Positions 24,017-33,683 of a DNA stretch of 64,000 bases are shown here, one piece after another. The stretch comes from Sipunculus nudus (lineage: Eukaryota; Annelida; Sipuncula; Golfingiida; Sipunculidae). Each line of letters opens with the position of its first letter. Position 1 is the stretch's first letter. Position numbers and translations under genes: made by a program. The DNA lies in assembly GCA_026874595.1 (NCBI GenBank), contig JAPPUL010000081.1, forward strand, positions 250,001 to 314,000, in the 5' to 3' direction. Below the pieces are notes generated by a model that did no database searches, was not told the origin of the DNA, and was given only the letters and a program-made list of their open reading frames with translations.

Positions 24017-26905
24017 ATGAATATAGAAGAGTTAAAAACTTCTTTAGAAGGTAAAGTCCTTAATGATGAGACATCACGATTACTTTATGCAACTGATGCA
24101 TCTGTATATAGAGAAGTACCTAGCATGGTATGCTTACCTAGAAATAAAGAAGATATAATAAAGATTATTACTTTTGCCAAAGAGCATGAACTAACTATAA
24201 TACCACGTACTGCGGGCACATCTTTAGCGGGGCAGGTAGTTGGTTCTGGGATTATTGTTGACGTATCTTTAATGAACAAGATACTTGAAGTTAACAAAGA
24301 GGAAGGTTGGGTTAGAGTGGAACCTGGGGTTGTATATGATGAGCTTAATAGCTACCTTAAACGATATAAGTTATTCTTTGCACCTGAGACATCTAGTTCT
24401 AATCGGTGTATGATGGGGGGGATGGTAGGTAATAATTCTGCTGGTCTTCATTCTCTAGTATATGGTACTACACGCGATCATATAATATCTTTAAAGACTA
24501 TACTAAGTGATACATCTGAGGTTGAGTTTGGCTATATAAGTAAAGCTGAGTTTGAGGCTAAGTGTAATGGCAGTTCATTAGAAAGTAATATTTATAGTAA
24601 TATTAAAGATATATTATCAGACCCCAAAAACAGAGATGAAATAAATAAAGGCTACCCTGATAAGACGATATTAAGACGCAATACAGGTTATGCCCTAGAT
24701 GTCTTAGCTAGCTCAGAGGTTTTTTGTGATGGCGGTGCTAGATTTAACATGGCAAAGTTATTAACTGGCTCAGAAGGGACGCTAGCTTTTACAACCGAGA
24801 TTAAGCTTAATATAATTCCCATATTGAATAAGCGAGTAGGACTTATTTGTGTACATTTGGATTCTATAATAGAGGCAGCAAAAGCTAATTTAATAGCATT
24901 AGAACATAAGCCCCAGGCGGTTGAGCTTATGGATAAAGCTATTGTAGACCTTACAAAGGATAATATAGAGCAATCGAAAAATAGATTCTTTATTAAAGGG
25001 GAGCCTGAAGCGGTCATTATGGTAGAATTTATTGCTGACACAGAAGAAGAGCTATATAGCATAAGAGACAGGCTTGAATCTGACATGAAAAAAGCTAATT
25101 TGGGCTATCACTTTCCAATCTTGCTTGATAATGATATACAAAAAGCATGGGATCTGCGTAACGCAGGGCTTGGGATATTAGCTAATATGCCAGGAGATGC
25201 TAAACCGATTCCATTTATAGAAGATAGTGCAGTTAGTGCCAACTCATTAGAAGAGTATCTTAAGGAGTTTCAGTTAATATTAGATAAGTATAATTTATCT
25301 TGTGTATACTATGCTCATATATCTGTAGGAGAGTTACACTTAAGGCCTGTTCTTAACTTAAAAAGCAGTAAAGACCATAAGATATTTAAGGAAGTGGCTT
25401 TAGAGGCAGCTACACTTGTAAAGAAGTATAAAGGGTCAATTAGTGGTGAACATGGAGATGGTAGGTCAAGGAGTGAGTTTATACCTCTTATTATCGGAGA
25501 GCATAATTATAACTTACTAAAGAGGATAAAGAAAACGTGGGATCCGTTAAATGTATTTAATAGAGGTAAGATAATAGATTCTGTTGAAATGTCGTCTAAT
25601 CTTAGATATGATCCAGAGAAAAAGGTTAATGATGTAGATACAACATTTGATTTTGCAAGTTCTTATGGGATGCTTGGGATGATAGAGAAGTGTAATGGAG
25701 TGGGCTCATGCCGTAAATCGCTTAGCGGTATTATGTGTCCTAGTTATATGGCAAGTAAAGATGAGGCTTTTACAACGAGGGCCAGAGCTAATCTGTTAAG
25801 AGAATCTTTTAATAACGGAAATTCCTTTAAAAACGAAGAAGTATACAAAATACTTGATCACTGTCTTTCTTGCAAAGGATGTAAGGCTGAGTGTCCGTCT
25901 AATGTTGATATGACAAAATTAAAAGCTGAGTATCTGCAACATTATTATGATGATAATAAGGTCCCACTTAGAGTATTATTATCAGCATATATGCCAAGTA
26001 TGTATAAGCTTGGGTCTATTTATCCTAGACTATTTAACTATAGTTTAAAGAGTAGAATGATTAAAGGAATGTTAAAACTTAGTTTAAAAAGAGAAATACC
26101 CAAAGTACATAAAACTACCCTAGAAAGATGGATTAAAAAGAATTTAGCTAATATTAATAAATCGCTTACAAATAAAACAGGTTCTTTAAATCTCTTTGTA
26201 GATGAGTTTACTAACTATATTGATGTAGATATTGGTATTAAGGCTATTTTAGTTTTAAATAAGCTAGGTTATTATATAAAACCTCATTACATTAATAGTG
26301 GCCGTGCACTGTTGTCTAATGGGCTTATAAGGAAAGCTAAGAAAAAAGCTATTAGTAATGTTAAGATGCTAAGAGACTCTATATCTTCTTCGGAGCCTCT
26401 TATAGGTATTGAGCCGTCTGCAGTTTTAACCGTTAAAGATGAGTATATTGACCTTGTAGATAAAGAACTTCTTGATAGTGCAAAGCTTTTATCACAGAAT
26501 ACATTTATGATAGACGAGTTCCTAGCTCGTGAGGCAAGTAACGGGAGAATAACTAAAAGTTTATTTTCTAACAAAAATAAAACTATTTTACTACATGGTC
26601 ATTGCTACCAAAAAGTATTAGGTTCTGTTGAGTCTGTTAAATACATATTATCCTATCCAGAGAATTATAAAGTAGAAGATATCGCATCTGGCTGTTGTGG
26701 GATGGCAGGATTCTTTGGATATGAGAAAGATCATTATGAGTTATCGATGAAGATAGGTGAATTAGTATTATTCCCAACTGTAAGGACGGCAAATAGCGCT
26801 AGTGTTATATGTGCTAATGGAACTAGTTGTAGAAGCCAAATTAAAGATGGCACAGGAGCTAACGCTCTACATTCAGTTGAGATATTATATAATGCACTTA
26901 ACTAA
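24017..26905 (+). CDS. FAD-linked D-lactate/2-hydroxyacid dehydrogenase fused to Fe-S and CCG domains
   Basis: 962 residues in three parts, like the YdiJ/Dld-II class. FAD-binding (PCMH-type) domain about 35-250: PRTAGTSLAGQVVG and GGMVGNNSAGLHS. FAD-linked oxidase C-terminal domain about 280-520, ending in the flavin/substrate motif SGEHGDGRSR. Then [4Fe-4S] motifs CNGVGSCRK and CLSCKGCKAECPSNVDM, and a CCG domain with HGHCYQKV and ASGCCGMAGFFG. Family members oxidise D-lactate, D-2-hydroxyglutarate or glycolate; substrate cannot be read here. Next to lutABC, D-lactate is the simplest guess, giving use of both lactate isomers with electrons going to menaquinone. Confidence 0.88.
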   Translation: MNIEELKTSLEGKVLNDETSRLLYATDASVYREVPSMVCLPRNKEDIIKIITFAKEHELTIIPRTAGTSLAGQVVGSGIIVDVSLMNKILEVNKEEGWVRVEPGVVYDELNSYLKRYKLFFAPETSSSNRCMMGGMVGNNSAGLHSLVYGTTRDHIISLKTILSDTSEVEFGYISKAEFEAKCNGSSLESNIYSNIKDILSDPKNRDEINKGYPDKTILRRNTGYALDVLASSEVFCDGGARFNMAKLLTGSEGTLAFTTEIKLNIIPILNKRVGLICVHLDSIIEAAKANLIALEHKPQAVELMDKAIVDLTKDNIEQSKNRFFIKGEPEAVIMVEFIADTEEELYSIRDRLESDMKKANLGYHFPILLDNDIQKAWDLRNAGLGILANMPGDAKPIPFIEDSAVSANSLEEYLKEFQLILDKYNLSCVYYAHISVGELHLRPVLNLKSSKDHKIFKEVALEAATLVKKYKGSISGEHGDGRSRSEFIPLIIGEHNYNLLKRIKKTWDPLNVFNRGKIIDSVEMSSNLRYDPEKKVNDVDTTFDFASSYGMLGMIEKCNGVGSCRKSLSGIMCPSYMASKDEAFTTRARANLLRESFNNGNSFKNEEVYKILDHCLSCKGCKAECPSNVDMTKLKAEYLQHYYDDNKVPLRVLLSAYMPSMYKLGSIYPRLFNYSLKSRMIKGMLKLSLKREIPKVHKTTLERWIKKNLANINKSLTNKTGSLNLFVDEFTNYIDVDIGIKAILVLNKLGYYIKPHYINSGRALLSNGLIRKAKKKAISNVKMLRDSISSSEPLIGIEPSAVLTVKDEYIDLVDKELLDSAKLLSQNTFMIDEFLAREASNGRITKSLFSNKNKTILLHGHCYQKVLGSVESVKYILSYPENYKVEDIASGCCGMAGFFGYEKDHYELSMKIGELVLFPTVRTANSASVICANGTSCRSQIKDGTGANALHSVEILYNALN

Positions 26906-27211
26906 TGTATAGCTATTTTATAATGCTGGACAGTCATCTTGAAGTTGTATTATTGTTTCTTTAGTTAAACCAACATTTAACTTGTAGTTTTTGATAACTT
27001 ATGTTTTTCATAACTAAAGAAGAGGTTCTATTCTATCCTTGTGATTTCTTATTAGGAGACAATCTTTTAACTTTATTTTGACTCTTAAAAAAAGCTTCTC
27101 TTTTTAACCTAAATATATTACTTTTCTTTAAGATGTTGTTATATATTCCTATATAAGCGATATATAACAAAACCATACTTTAAAAAGAAAAATAAATGGA
27201 GGATTAAAATT
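26906..27211. promoter_or_regulatory. TAXI-TRAP leader with an 11-bp perfect inverted repeat
   Basis: A 306-bp gap without a gene. The clear element is TTGTTATATAT (27136-27146) and its exact reverse complement ATATATAACAA (27160-27170), 13 bp apart and 42 bp before the start codon. TTGT..ACAA ends recall GntR-family operators, but the spacing is wider than the usual LldR/FadR site; an RNA hairpin is the alternative. A TATAAG-like -10 lies inside the spacer. A GGAGG Shine-Dalgarno precedes the ATG at 27212. Confidence 0.45.
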
Positions 27212-28198
27212 ATGGGAAGATATTGTTTATTAGTTATTTCTTTAATATTGGTGTTCATACAGTTTAATTGTAGTAAGGGTACCTTTATAACTATAGGTAC
27301 TGGTGGTCAAACTGGGGTTTACTATCCTGTTGGACAGAATATATGTAAATTGGTTAATGCAAAAGAAGACGATTATGGAATAAAGGCAACAGCAGAGTCA
27401 ACAGCCGGTTCTGTATATAATGTCAACACAGTATTATCTGGCGGGATTGATTTTGGCATTGCGCAGTCAGACATACAATACTTAGCTTATGCCGGACTTG
27501 GCGATTGGGAAAAGAAGGGTAAGCAAACTGATTTAAGGTCTTTATTTTCCCTTCATGCAGAAGCTTTAACATTGATAGCCTCTGTTGACAGTGGGATAGA
27601 AAATGCTCTTGGCTTAAAGGGCAAGCGTGTCAATATAGGGTTGCCTGGAACAGGGCACAGAAGGAATGTAGAGGATTTATTATCGATTGTAGGATTATCG
27701 ATAAGTGATATAAATGAAAAGGCAGTTAAGCCCATAAGTTCTTCTAGATTAGTACAAGATGAAAGACTTGACGCTTTTTTCTATACAGTAGGACATCCGA
27801 ATGGAAGTATAAAGGAGGCAACATCAGGTAGAATAAAGGTAAGGCTAGTATCACTTGATGAGTCAGTTATTAATAAGCTGGAAAATAAGTATTCTTATTA
27901 TACAAAGGCAACGATACCGCGGGCCTTGTATCCCAATAGTTCAAACACATCTGATGTTAATACAATAGGCGTTAGGGCAACATTAGTTAGTTCAACAAGT
28001 GTAAGTGAAGAAGTTGCCTATATAGTTACCAAGGAGGTTTTTGATAATTTTGACGAGGTAAGGAACTTTCATCCATCTTATGCTTTGTTGAAGAAGGAAG
28101 ACTTGCTTAAAGGTTTATCAGCACCTATACACAAGGGAGCGTTAAAGTATTATAAAGAAGCGGGTTTGCTTGATAAGATAGATAAAAGACTAAGATAA
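27212..28198 (+). CDS. TAXI-family TRAP transporter solute receptor (lipoprotein)
   Basis: 328 residues. The N-terminal hydrophobic segment ends at a probable lipid-modified C20 in IQFNC, a relaxed lipobox. The TAXI core follows: ITIGTGGQTGVYYPVGQNI, TAGSVYNVNTVLSGGIDFGIAQSD, GKRVNIGLPGTGHRRNVEDLL and the closing HKGALKYYKEAGL. It binds a solute outside the inner membrane and delivers it to the fused permease 50 bp downstream. Position after lutABC and the dehydrogenase suggests a 2-hydroxy- or other carboxylic acid; known TAXI ligands include glutamate and 2-oxoglutarate, so lactate is not certain. Confidence 0.88.
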   Translation: MGRYCLLVISLILVFIQFNCSKGTFITIGTGGQTGVYYPVGQNICKLVNAKEDDYGIKATAESTAGSVYNVNTVLSGGIDFGIAQSDIQYLAYAGLGDWEKKGKQTDLRSLFSLHAEALTLIASVDSGIENALGLKGKRVNIGLPGTGHRRNVEDLLSIVGLSISDINEKAVKPISSSRLVQDERLDAFFYTVGHPNGSIKEATSGRIKVRLVSLDESVINKLENKYSYYTKATIPRALYPNSSNTSDVNTIGVRATLVSSTSVSEEVAYIVTKEVFDNFDEVRNFHPSYALLKKEDLLKGLSAPIHKGALKYYKEAGLLDKIDKRLR

Positions 28199-28248
28199 AT
28201 CTTTATATTAAGCTAAACAAGTCAAACAATGAAGAGGAGAGACATACA

Positions 28249-30270
28249 ATGAAAGATAGATCTAGGCCTGTGGGTGATGATGAGAAGTCATTTTCTATAA
28301 AGGACTATCTTAGTAATAAGACATTATTTGTACTAGGTTTAGCATGGGCTATATTTCAGCTACTTATAGATAGAGTAGTTATAGTAGACGAGATATACAT
28401 ACGTGCTATTCACCTTGGTTTTGCTATCTCATTTATATTTGTCTATACATCTTCAAAGCTTTTTGCTAGTACAGATACAAAGTTAGGCAAGGTAATAAAC
28501 TATAGTTTAGCTATAATAGGAGGGCTTAGTGCATTATATATAATAATGGACTGGCCGGATGTTAGTAAGCGAAGTAGCGATCCATTAGCACTAGATTTAA
28601 TAGCAGGCTTAGTGCTCGTAATACTATTGCTGGAGGCAACAAGACGAGCAGTAGGGCCTGCCTTACCAATTATAGCGATAGTATTTTCAATATATGCTTT
28701 TCTAGCTCCTTATCTACCTGGCGTATTAAGTCATAGTGGGATTGATTTTAACAAATATTTATCCCAGACTTCCTTATCAACAGAGGGTATATATGGTATT
28801 CCTCTTGATGTTTCAGCCTCAATAGTATATTTATTTGTATTATTTGGCTCTATTATGGACAAAGGTGGAGCAGGTAAGTTTTTTATTGATCTAGCCTTAT
28901 CACTTTTTGGGAGGTTTAGGGGTGGTCCTGCAAAGGCTTCGGTAGTATCGAGTGGGCTTACAGGCATGGTATCAGGGTCAAGTATTGCAAATATAGTTAC
29001 TACTGGAACATTTACTATACCTCTTATGAAGAAGGTAGGCTATCCGGCAAAGAAGGCAGCAGCTATAGAGGTTGCAGCTAGTACAGATGGTCAACTTATG
29101 CCTCCTATTATGGGGGCTGCGGCTTTTATAATTGCCGAGTATGTCAATGTAAGTTATATTTCTGTAATAAAAGCAGCTATTATCCCTGCCCTAGCATCAT
29201 ATTTTGCACTATTTTACGTTACACATTTAGAAGCTTTAAAGCTTGGAATGCGCGGTTTATTAAAAGAAGACCTGCAGGCTACTATATCAGTTTTAAAAGA
29301 AGGGTTTTATTATTTAATACCTCTTGGTCTTTTGGTTTACGAACTAATAATTGTAAGACATTCGCCACAAGTAGCTGTATTTTGGTCAATATTGTGCCTT
29401 ATAGTCGTTATTCTTATTAGAGAAGTAGTAAACCAGCTTATAAACGCAGAACGACCGAACATACAGCTTATTATTAAAGGCCTTAAGGAAGGTTCTTTAA
29501 TAATTATAAGTGGAATGCTTGAGGGATCAAAGAAGATGGCGCCGGTTGCCTTAGCTACTGCATCTGCTGGCATAATAGTTGGGATTGTAGGTATTGGAAT
29601 TGGGACTATTATAAATGATGCAGTTATAATGCTTTCAGCAGGAAATATAGTATTACTATTAATAATTACAGCAGTAGCGTGCCTTATACTTGGAATGGGA
29701 CTGCCAACTACAGCAACATATATTGTTATGGCAATAATAACAGCTCCTATAATATCTAGTGTTGGCTCGGATTACGGTGTAGAAATACCGTTAATAGCAG
29801 CTCATTTATTTTGTTTTTATTTTGGTATTTTAGCAGACGACACACCGCCAGTTGGCTTAGCAGCTTATACAGCGGCAGCGATTGCCGAATCTAATCCTAT
29901 TCACACAGGTATACAAGCATTTATTTACGACATAAGAACAGCTATAATCCCATTTATGTTTATTTTTAATACAGAGTTAATACTTTATGGTATAGATAGT
30001 TGGCTAACAGGCATCTTAATTTTTATTATGGCAGCTATTGCTTCTTTTTCTTTTGCTAGTGCATTGCAAGGATGGTATGTTACAAAAAATAAATGGTATG
30101 ATGTACCATTATTCTTAATAGCTTCTTTTATACTTTTTCAACCAGGTATAACAGCATCTATATTTAATGTGGAGCATGATTTACGATACTATTTTTATTT
30201 GCTTGGTCTATTAATCTTGGGACTAGTATTTATTATCCAAAAGGTTAGAGTTAAAGCTACTGCTTCATAG
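28249..30270 (+). CDS. TRAP transporter permease, fused 4TM/12TM subunits
   Basis: 673 residues, very hydrophobic. The N-terminal part (about 30-150) matches the small DctQ-like subunit, the remainder the large DctM-like subunit. Family marks are SGLTGMVSGSSIANIVTTGTFTIPLMKKVGY, DGQLMPPIMGAAAFI, ILGMGLPTTATYIVMA and DDTPPVGLAAYTAAAIA. TRAP systems use a sodium gradient, not ATP. GAGGAG lies before the ATG. It pairs with the TAXI receptor upstream. A paralogous receptor-permease pair lies at 56798-59884. Confidence 0.93.
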   Translation: MKDRSRPVGDDEKSFSIKDYLSNKTLFVLGLAWAIFQLLIDRVVIVDEIYIRAIHLGFAISFIFVYTSSKLFASTDTKLGKVINYSLAIIGGLSALYIIMDWPDVSKRSSDPLALDLIAGLVLVILLLEATRRAVGPALPIIAIVFSIYAFLAPYLPGVLSHSGIDFNKYLSQTSLSTEGIYGIPLDVSASIVYLFVLFGSIMDKGGAGKFFIDLALSLFGRFRGGPAKASVVSSGLTGMVSGSSIANIVTTGTFTIPLMKKVGYPAKKAAAIEVAASTDGQLMPPIMGAAAFIIAEYVNVSYISVIKAAIIPALASYFALFYVTHLEALKLGMRGLLKEDLQATISVLKEGFYYLIPLGLLVYELIIVRHSPQVAVFWSILCLIVVILIREVVNQLINAERPNIQLIIKGLKEGSLIIISGMLEGSKKMAPVALATASAGIIVGIVGIGIGTIINDAVIMLSAGNIVLLLIITAVACLILGMGLPTTATYIVMAIITAPIISSVGSDYGVEIPLIAAHLFCFYFGILADDTPPVGLAAYTAAAIAESNPIHTGIQAFIYDIRTAIIPFMFIFNTELILYGIDSWLTGILIFIMAAIASFSFASALQGWYVTKNKWYDVPLFLIASFILFQPGITASIFNVEHDLRYYFYLLGLLILGLVFIIQKVRVKATAS

Positions 30271-30520
30271 AAGGGTTTTGCAATAGAAAGATATTCTAAG
30301 GTGGTGCAATAGGTCTTGGTTGGCGTTGTAGCCATAGATTTGGGGTGGTAGTGGTGATGTAGCATTTTAGAATAATGGTGATTAATTTGTAGGAACTACT
30401 ATTTGGAGTGTTATATGGAATAAATTGTAATTACTATAGATATAAGCTGATTGGGGGAGCCATAAAGCTTTATTAGAATATTTTTTCATACTCTGCTATT
30501 TATAAATCAGGATGACCAAT

Positions 30521-31135
30521 ATGAGAAAACTGTTAATATTAACTATTGCATTAGTGCTTCTTATGGTAAATCATAGTTTTGCCGAGTTTGAGATTAAAAC
30601 TTCTCTCAAAGGCGGGGCAACTTTCAACTGGATTTTGCCTGGAATTAGTTTTGCAGATCCTTTGACAGGTTTTAAAAGAGAGCTTGACTCAAGCCCTTAT
30701 ATTACTGGTACTGGTGGGGGATTTATTGAATTCTCATACTTGTTTGAGGGAATATTTATACTTGGGGTTGGAGTTGAGATTGGTTTAATGTATATTGGAA
30801 GAGGGCCCAAGCGTAAGGATGGCTTAAAAGAAGAGGCTCATTATATAGGAGTTCCTGTTATGCTTAAAATGCAAGGTCCTTTTACAAAATACCTTTGGAC
30901 AGGGCTTGGTGTATCTTATAATCGGTTACTAAATCATAAGGCTCCTCTTAGTATTGTTCTTAACAAGGATCTTGTAGAGCTTATTTATGGACTAGGATTT
31001 TATATTCCTATTACTAGTGTTTTTCAAATTGTTGGTGAGGTGAGAGGATATTTTGGACTCACTCATTATGATTTAGATAAATCTAGAACTATAGGAGTGG
31101 ATATAATGCTTGGGGTAGCTTTTAAGGTTTATTAG
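30521..31135 (+). CDS. Small outer-membrane-type beta-barrel protein
   Basis: 204 residues from the ATG at 30521, chosen because AGGA lies 8 bp upstream; an ATG at 30512 adds three residues but has no room for a Shine-Dalgarno. A signal peptide ends at HSFA|EF. The rest alternates hydrophobic and polar residues with Gly and aromatic strand ends (GGGFIEFSYLFEGIFILGVGVEIGL, LTHYDLDKSRTIGVDIMLGVAFKVY), the pattern of an eight-strand outer-membrane barrel. Its last residue is aromatic (Tyr). No specific family recognised. The 241 bp before it hold nothing I can name. Confidence 0.55.
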   Translation: MRKLLILTIALVLLMVNHSFAEFEIKTSLKGGATFNWILPGISFADPLTGFKRELDSSPYITGTGGGFIEFSYLFEGIFILGVGVEIGLMYIGRGPKRKDGLKEEAHYIGVPVMLKMQGPFTKYLWTGLGVSYNRLLNHKAPLSIVLNKDLVELIYGLGFYIPITSVFQIVGEVRGYFGLTHYDLDKSRTIGVDIMLGVAFKVY

Positions 31136-31150
31136 ACTATAGCATAGAAA

Positions 31151-31168
31151 GCCCTAAGTTTTAAGGGC
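31151..31168. terminator. Weak hairpin between convergent genes
   Basis: GCCCT (31151-31155) pairs with AGGGC (31164-31168), followed by a T-rich run on the + strand. Two similar imperfect hairpins (around 31187-31203 and 31210-31230) lie next to it between the convergent barrel and SH3 genes. Only 5 bp of stem, so weak. Confidence 0.3.
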
Positions 31169-31292
31169 ACTTTATTTTATGGAATTGCTCTAAGTTTTAG
31201 CTCATAGTATAGCCCCAGGTTTTGGGCCTATGCAAAGTATTAAATTATTATAGCAACTTTATTAAAAACTTATTTATATAGTTTAAATCAGT

Positions 31293-31985
31293 TTAAAAGG
31301 CATATCCAAAGTTTATATAAGTATATCCATTTTGATCTTTTTTTATAATAAGATCGTAAATATCACCAGAAAGACTATTTTTATCATATCCGCTAATATA
31401 AATTTTTCCTTTGTCTATTTTAAAAGAGCCTTTTCTAATACCTTCATTAGAACGAGGGTCATTATAATAACACAACTTAGCTATAAGATAGGCTTCTTCT
31501 AAAGACATATTTTTGATAGTTAACTCCTCATATCCATATTCATGTCCACTTTCTTTAGTAAATTTTGCTCCTTTATATAATTGAGTAGATTTATAGTATC
31601 CTTTTCTTTCAATTACTTTAGGTTTTTTATCCTTAATAAAATGTTTATCTAGATATTGTTCAATCCCTTTACAGTCTTTTAGTGGAATAGGAAAACTAGT
31701 TAAATAACCATCAAAAATATACCCACTCTTATTTTTGTATGAAACCTTAGTCCAATATCCCTTTATCCCTTCATGTTTATATTTATTATTGATCTTAGAT
31801 AAAATTGTTACCTTTGCCCCATAAGGAATAGAAGCAAGAACACCTCCCTTTATAGATGGGCTCAGCCTCATATTAAGCTTTGATGCAATAACATTTAGTT
31901 TTTGATTAACTTTATAAGTCTCGATAGAGTATAATGTAGAATTCGATATTACGATAAAATAAAATAATAATATTAGCTTACTCAT
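31293..31985 (-). CDS. Exported SH3-domain (SH3b) protein
   Basis: 230 residues. A signal peptide lies at about 1-20 (MSKLILLFYFIVISNSTLYS). A bacterial SH3 domain spans about 28-95 (LNVIASKLNMRLSPSIKGGVLASIPYGAKVTIL, then YWTKVSYKNKSGYIFDGYLTSF). The C-terminal 130 residues are Lys/Tyr-rich, have no recognised domain and end in a beta-rich stretch (YTYINFGYAF). Likely periplasmic or surface. It is the last gene of the long - strand block, converging with the barrel gene. Confidence 0.65.
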   Translation of the reverse strand: MSKLILLFYFIVISNSTLYSIETYKVNQKLNVIASKLNMRLSPSIKGGVLASIPYGAKVTILSKINNKYKHEGIKGYWTKVSYKNKSGYIFDGYLTSFPIPLKDCKGIEQYLDKHFIKDKKPKVIERKGYYKSTQLYKGAKFTKESGHEYGYEELTIKNMSLEEAYLIAKLCYYNDPRSNEGIRKGSFKIDKGKIYISGYDKNSLSGDIYDLIIKKDQNGYTYINFGYAF

Positions 31986-32007
31986 AAACCTCCCTTAATC
32001 ACCCTTT

Positions 32008-32418
32008 TTAATTAAATTCTCGTCTAACCCCATCTAATACCCCATTTACAAATCTAAATGATTCATTACTACCATACTTCTTTGCCAAATCTACTGCCTC
32101 ATCTATTGTAACCTCAAAAGGTATCTCCTTCATATATAAAAGCGCATATACTGACATCCTTAATATACTCAGATCTACTGTTGATATCTGCTCAAATCTC
32201 CAGTTAGATAAGTTTGCTCTTATCTTTTCATCTATTATATTTAGATTATTTATTGTCCCTATTATTAATTCTTTTGCAAACAATTTTATATCTAGCGGTA
32301 ATTTTTCTACTCCCTTTAGCCAGTCAAAATTTAATAAATTTGACTTATCTATCAATGTCAACTCATAAGCGTATAATGCCTGCAAGGTCATCTCTCGCGA
32401 CTTTGTCCTCTTACCCAT
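32008..32418 (-). CDS. nusB: Transcription antitermination factor NusB
   Basis: 136 residues from the ATG at 32418; a TTG at 32433 would add five residues and is less likely because NusB normally opens with M-x-K-R-x-x-x-R-E. The helical RNA-binding signature is present (KSREMTLQALYAYEL, IDEKIRANLSNWRFEQISTVDLSILRMSVYALLY, IDEAVDLAKKYG, FVNGVLDGV). With NusE it supports rRNA antitermination. It is 20 bp downstream of the SurA-like gene on the same strand. Confidence 0.92.
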   Translation of the reverse strand: MGKRTKSREMTLQALYAYELTLIDKSNLLNFDWLKGVEKLPLDIKLFAKELIIGTINNLNIIDEKIRANLSNWRFEQISTVDLSILRMSVYALLYMKEIPFEVTIDEAVDLAKKYGSNESFRFVNGVLDGVRREFN

Positions 32419-32438
32419 AATTATAAAAACCAAAAAAC

Positions 32439-33536
32439 CTATAAGCCTATATTTATGTAACTTTGCTTCTTTTTTAGCTTTACCATATAATCCAAATATT
32501 CTGCAGCTCGGTTGAATAAGATTTTACTTGCTATAAATCTCTTCGCTTCTAAAAACGATACCTGACGCTCTTCACGCTTATTTAAAAGTTTTACTATGTG
32601 ATAGCCTGTTGCTGAGGGTATTATATCACTTATATCTCCTACCTTTAGTAATATCGCACTGGATGCTATGTTTGGCTGGATAGCTGATAATGTTTCATAA
32701 TCGTACCAACCGATTCGCCCTCCTTGATATTTTGTTTTTAAGTCATCTGAATATTTCTTAGCAAGCGATTGAAATGTATCTTCTTTATTATCTAATAAAC
32801 TTTTTATTCGTTTTATTAGTCTCTCTTTTTCTTCTAACTCATCGTATGTATCATCTCGGGATAGTTTTATTAATATATGTGATACCAAAAATTGCTCCCT
32901 ATTATAAAACGATGCTTTATTTTCTTCATAAACTAATTTTATATCCTCTTCTCGAGGCCTTAGTACCAGATTCTCTTTCACTATATATTTTATCAAATTC
33001 TCTCGATTCTTTTGTAGCTTTATTTTATTTTCTATATATTTTCTTTCTATTGCTGTAATGGAGGATGATACATCCTCCTCTGCATTCCTATTTTTTAATT
33101 CTAACTTATCAAGCTCACTCTTTATTTCTTTTGGTTTTACTTCGACATTAAATCCTCTTGCAAGCTGTAGTATTAACTCATTATCTACCAATATACTAAG
33201 AGCTTCCTCTTTACTTAGGCTTGCATCTTCTTCACTTTGTTTTTTATAAAAATATTCAAGCTCTGATAACGTTATTACGCTTTCATTTATATTTGCAACC
33301 ACCTTCTCTATTATTTTTCCACCTACTCCTTTTCCTTCTCTTTTTGCTTCCTTTCCTGACTTTTGACCTATAGCCTTCTTTTCCTTGACCTTTTCCTTGA
33401 CCTCAGCCATTTGCAAAGCTTTATCCTTTAAATCACTTTTTTTACTTAAATTATTTTTTCCGTATAAATTATGCTCAAACATAAAAACTTTAAATACTAT
33501 AAATAGCAATATAATTATAAGTTTAAACCTTTTCAT
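32439..33536 (-). CDS. SurA/PpiC-type periplasmic peptidyl-prolyl isomerase
   Basis: 365 residues. A signal peptide (about 1-28) is followed by a Lys-rich linker, a SurA-like N-terminal helical domain (IIEKVVANINESVITLSELEYFYKKQ, LVDNELILQLARGFNVEVKPKEI) and one parvulin domain about 210-330 (FLVSHILIKLSR, DTFQSLAKKYSDD, GGRIGWYDYETLSAIQP, GYHIVKLLNKRE). It would help fold outer-membrane proteins. SurA of E. coli has two parvulin domains; this has one. Confidence 0.85.
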   Translation of the reverse strand: MKRFKLIIILLFIVFKVFMFEHNLYGKNNLSKKSDLKDKALQMAEVKEKVKEKKAIGQKSGKEAKREGKGVGGKIIEKVVANINESVITLSELEYFYKKQSEEDASLSKEEALSILVDNELILQLARGFNVEVKPKEIKSELDKLELKNRNAEEDVSSSITAIERKYIENKIKLQKNRENLIKYIVKENLVLRPREEDIKLVYEENKASFYNREQFLVSHILIKLSRDDTYDELEEKERLIKRIKSLLDNKEDTFQSLAKKYSDDLKTKYQGGRIGWYDYETLSAIQPNIASSAILLKVGDISDIIPSATGYHIVKLLNKREERQVSFLEAKRFIASKILFNRAAEYLDYMVKLKKKQSYINIGL

Positions 33537-33683
33537 AAAATATACTCCGTCATAAGCATCTCGATTAATTATATTTCGGGATAATTAAAATACCTAACAC
33601 AAGTACCTAATTTAAAAACTCACGACCACTTTTAATCCTTACTCAATATCCTTGTGCTTAAAGATAATAAATCTATTTTTACT

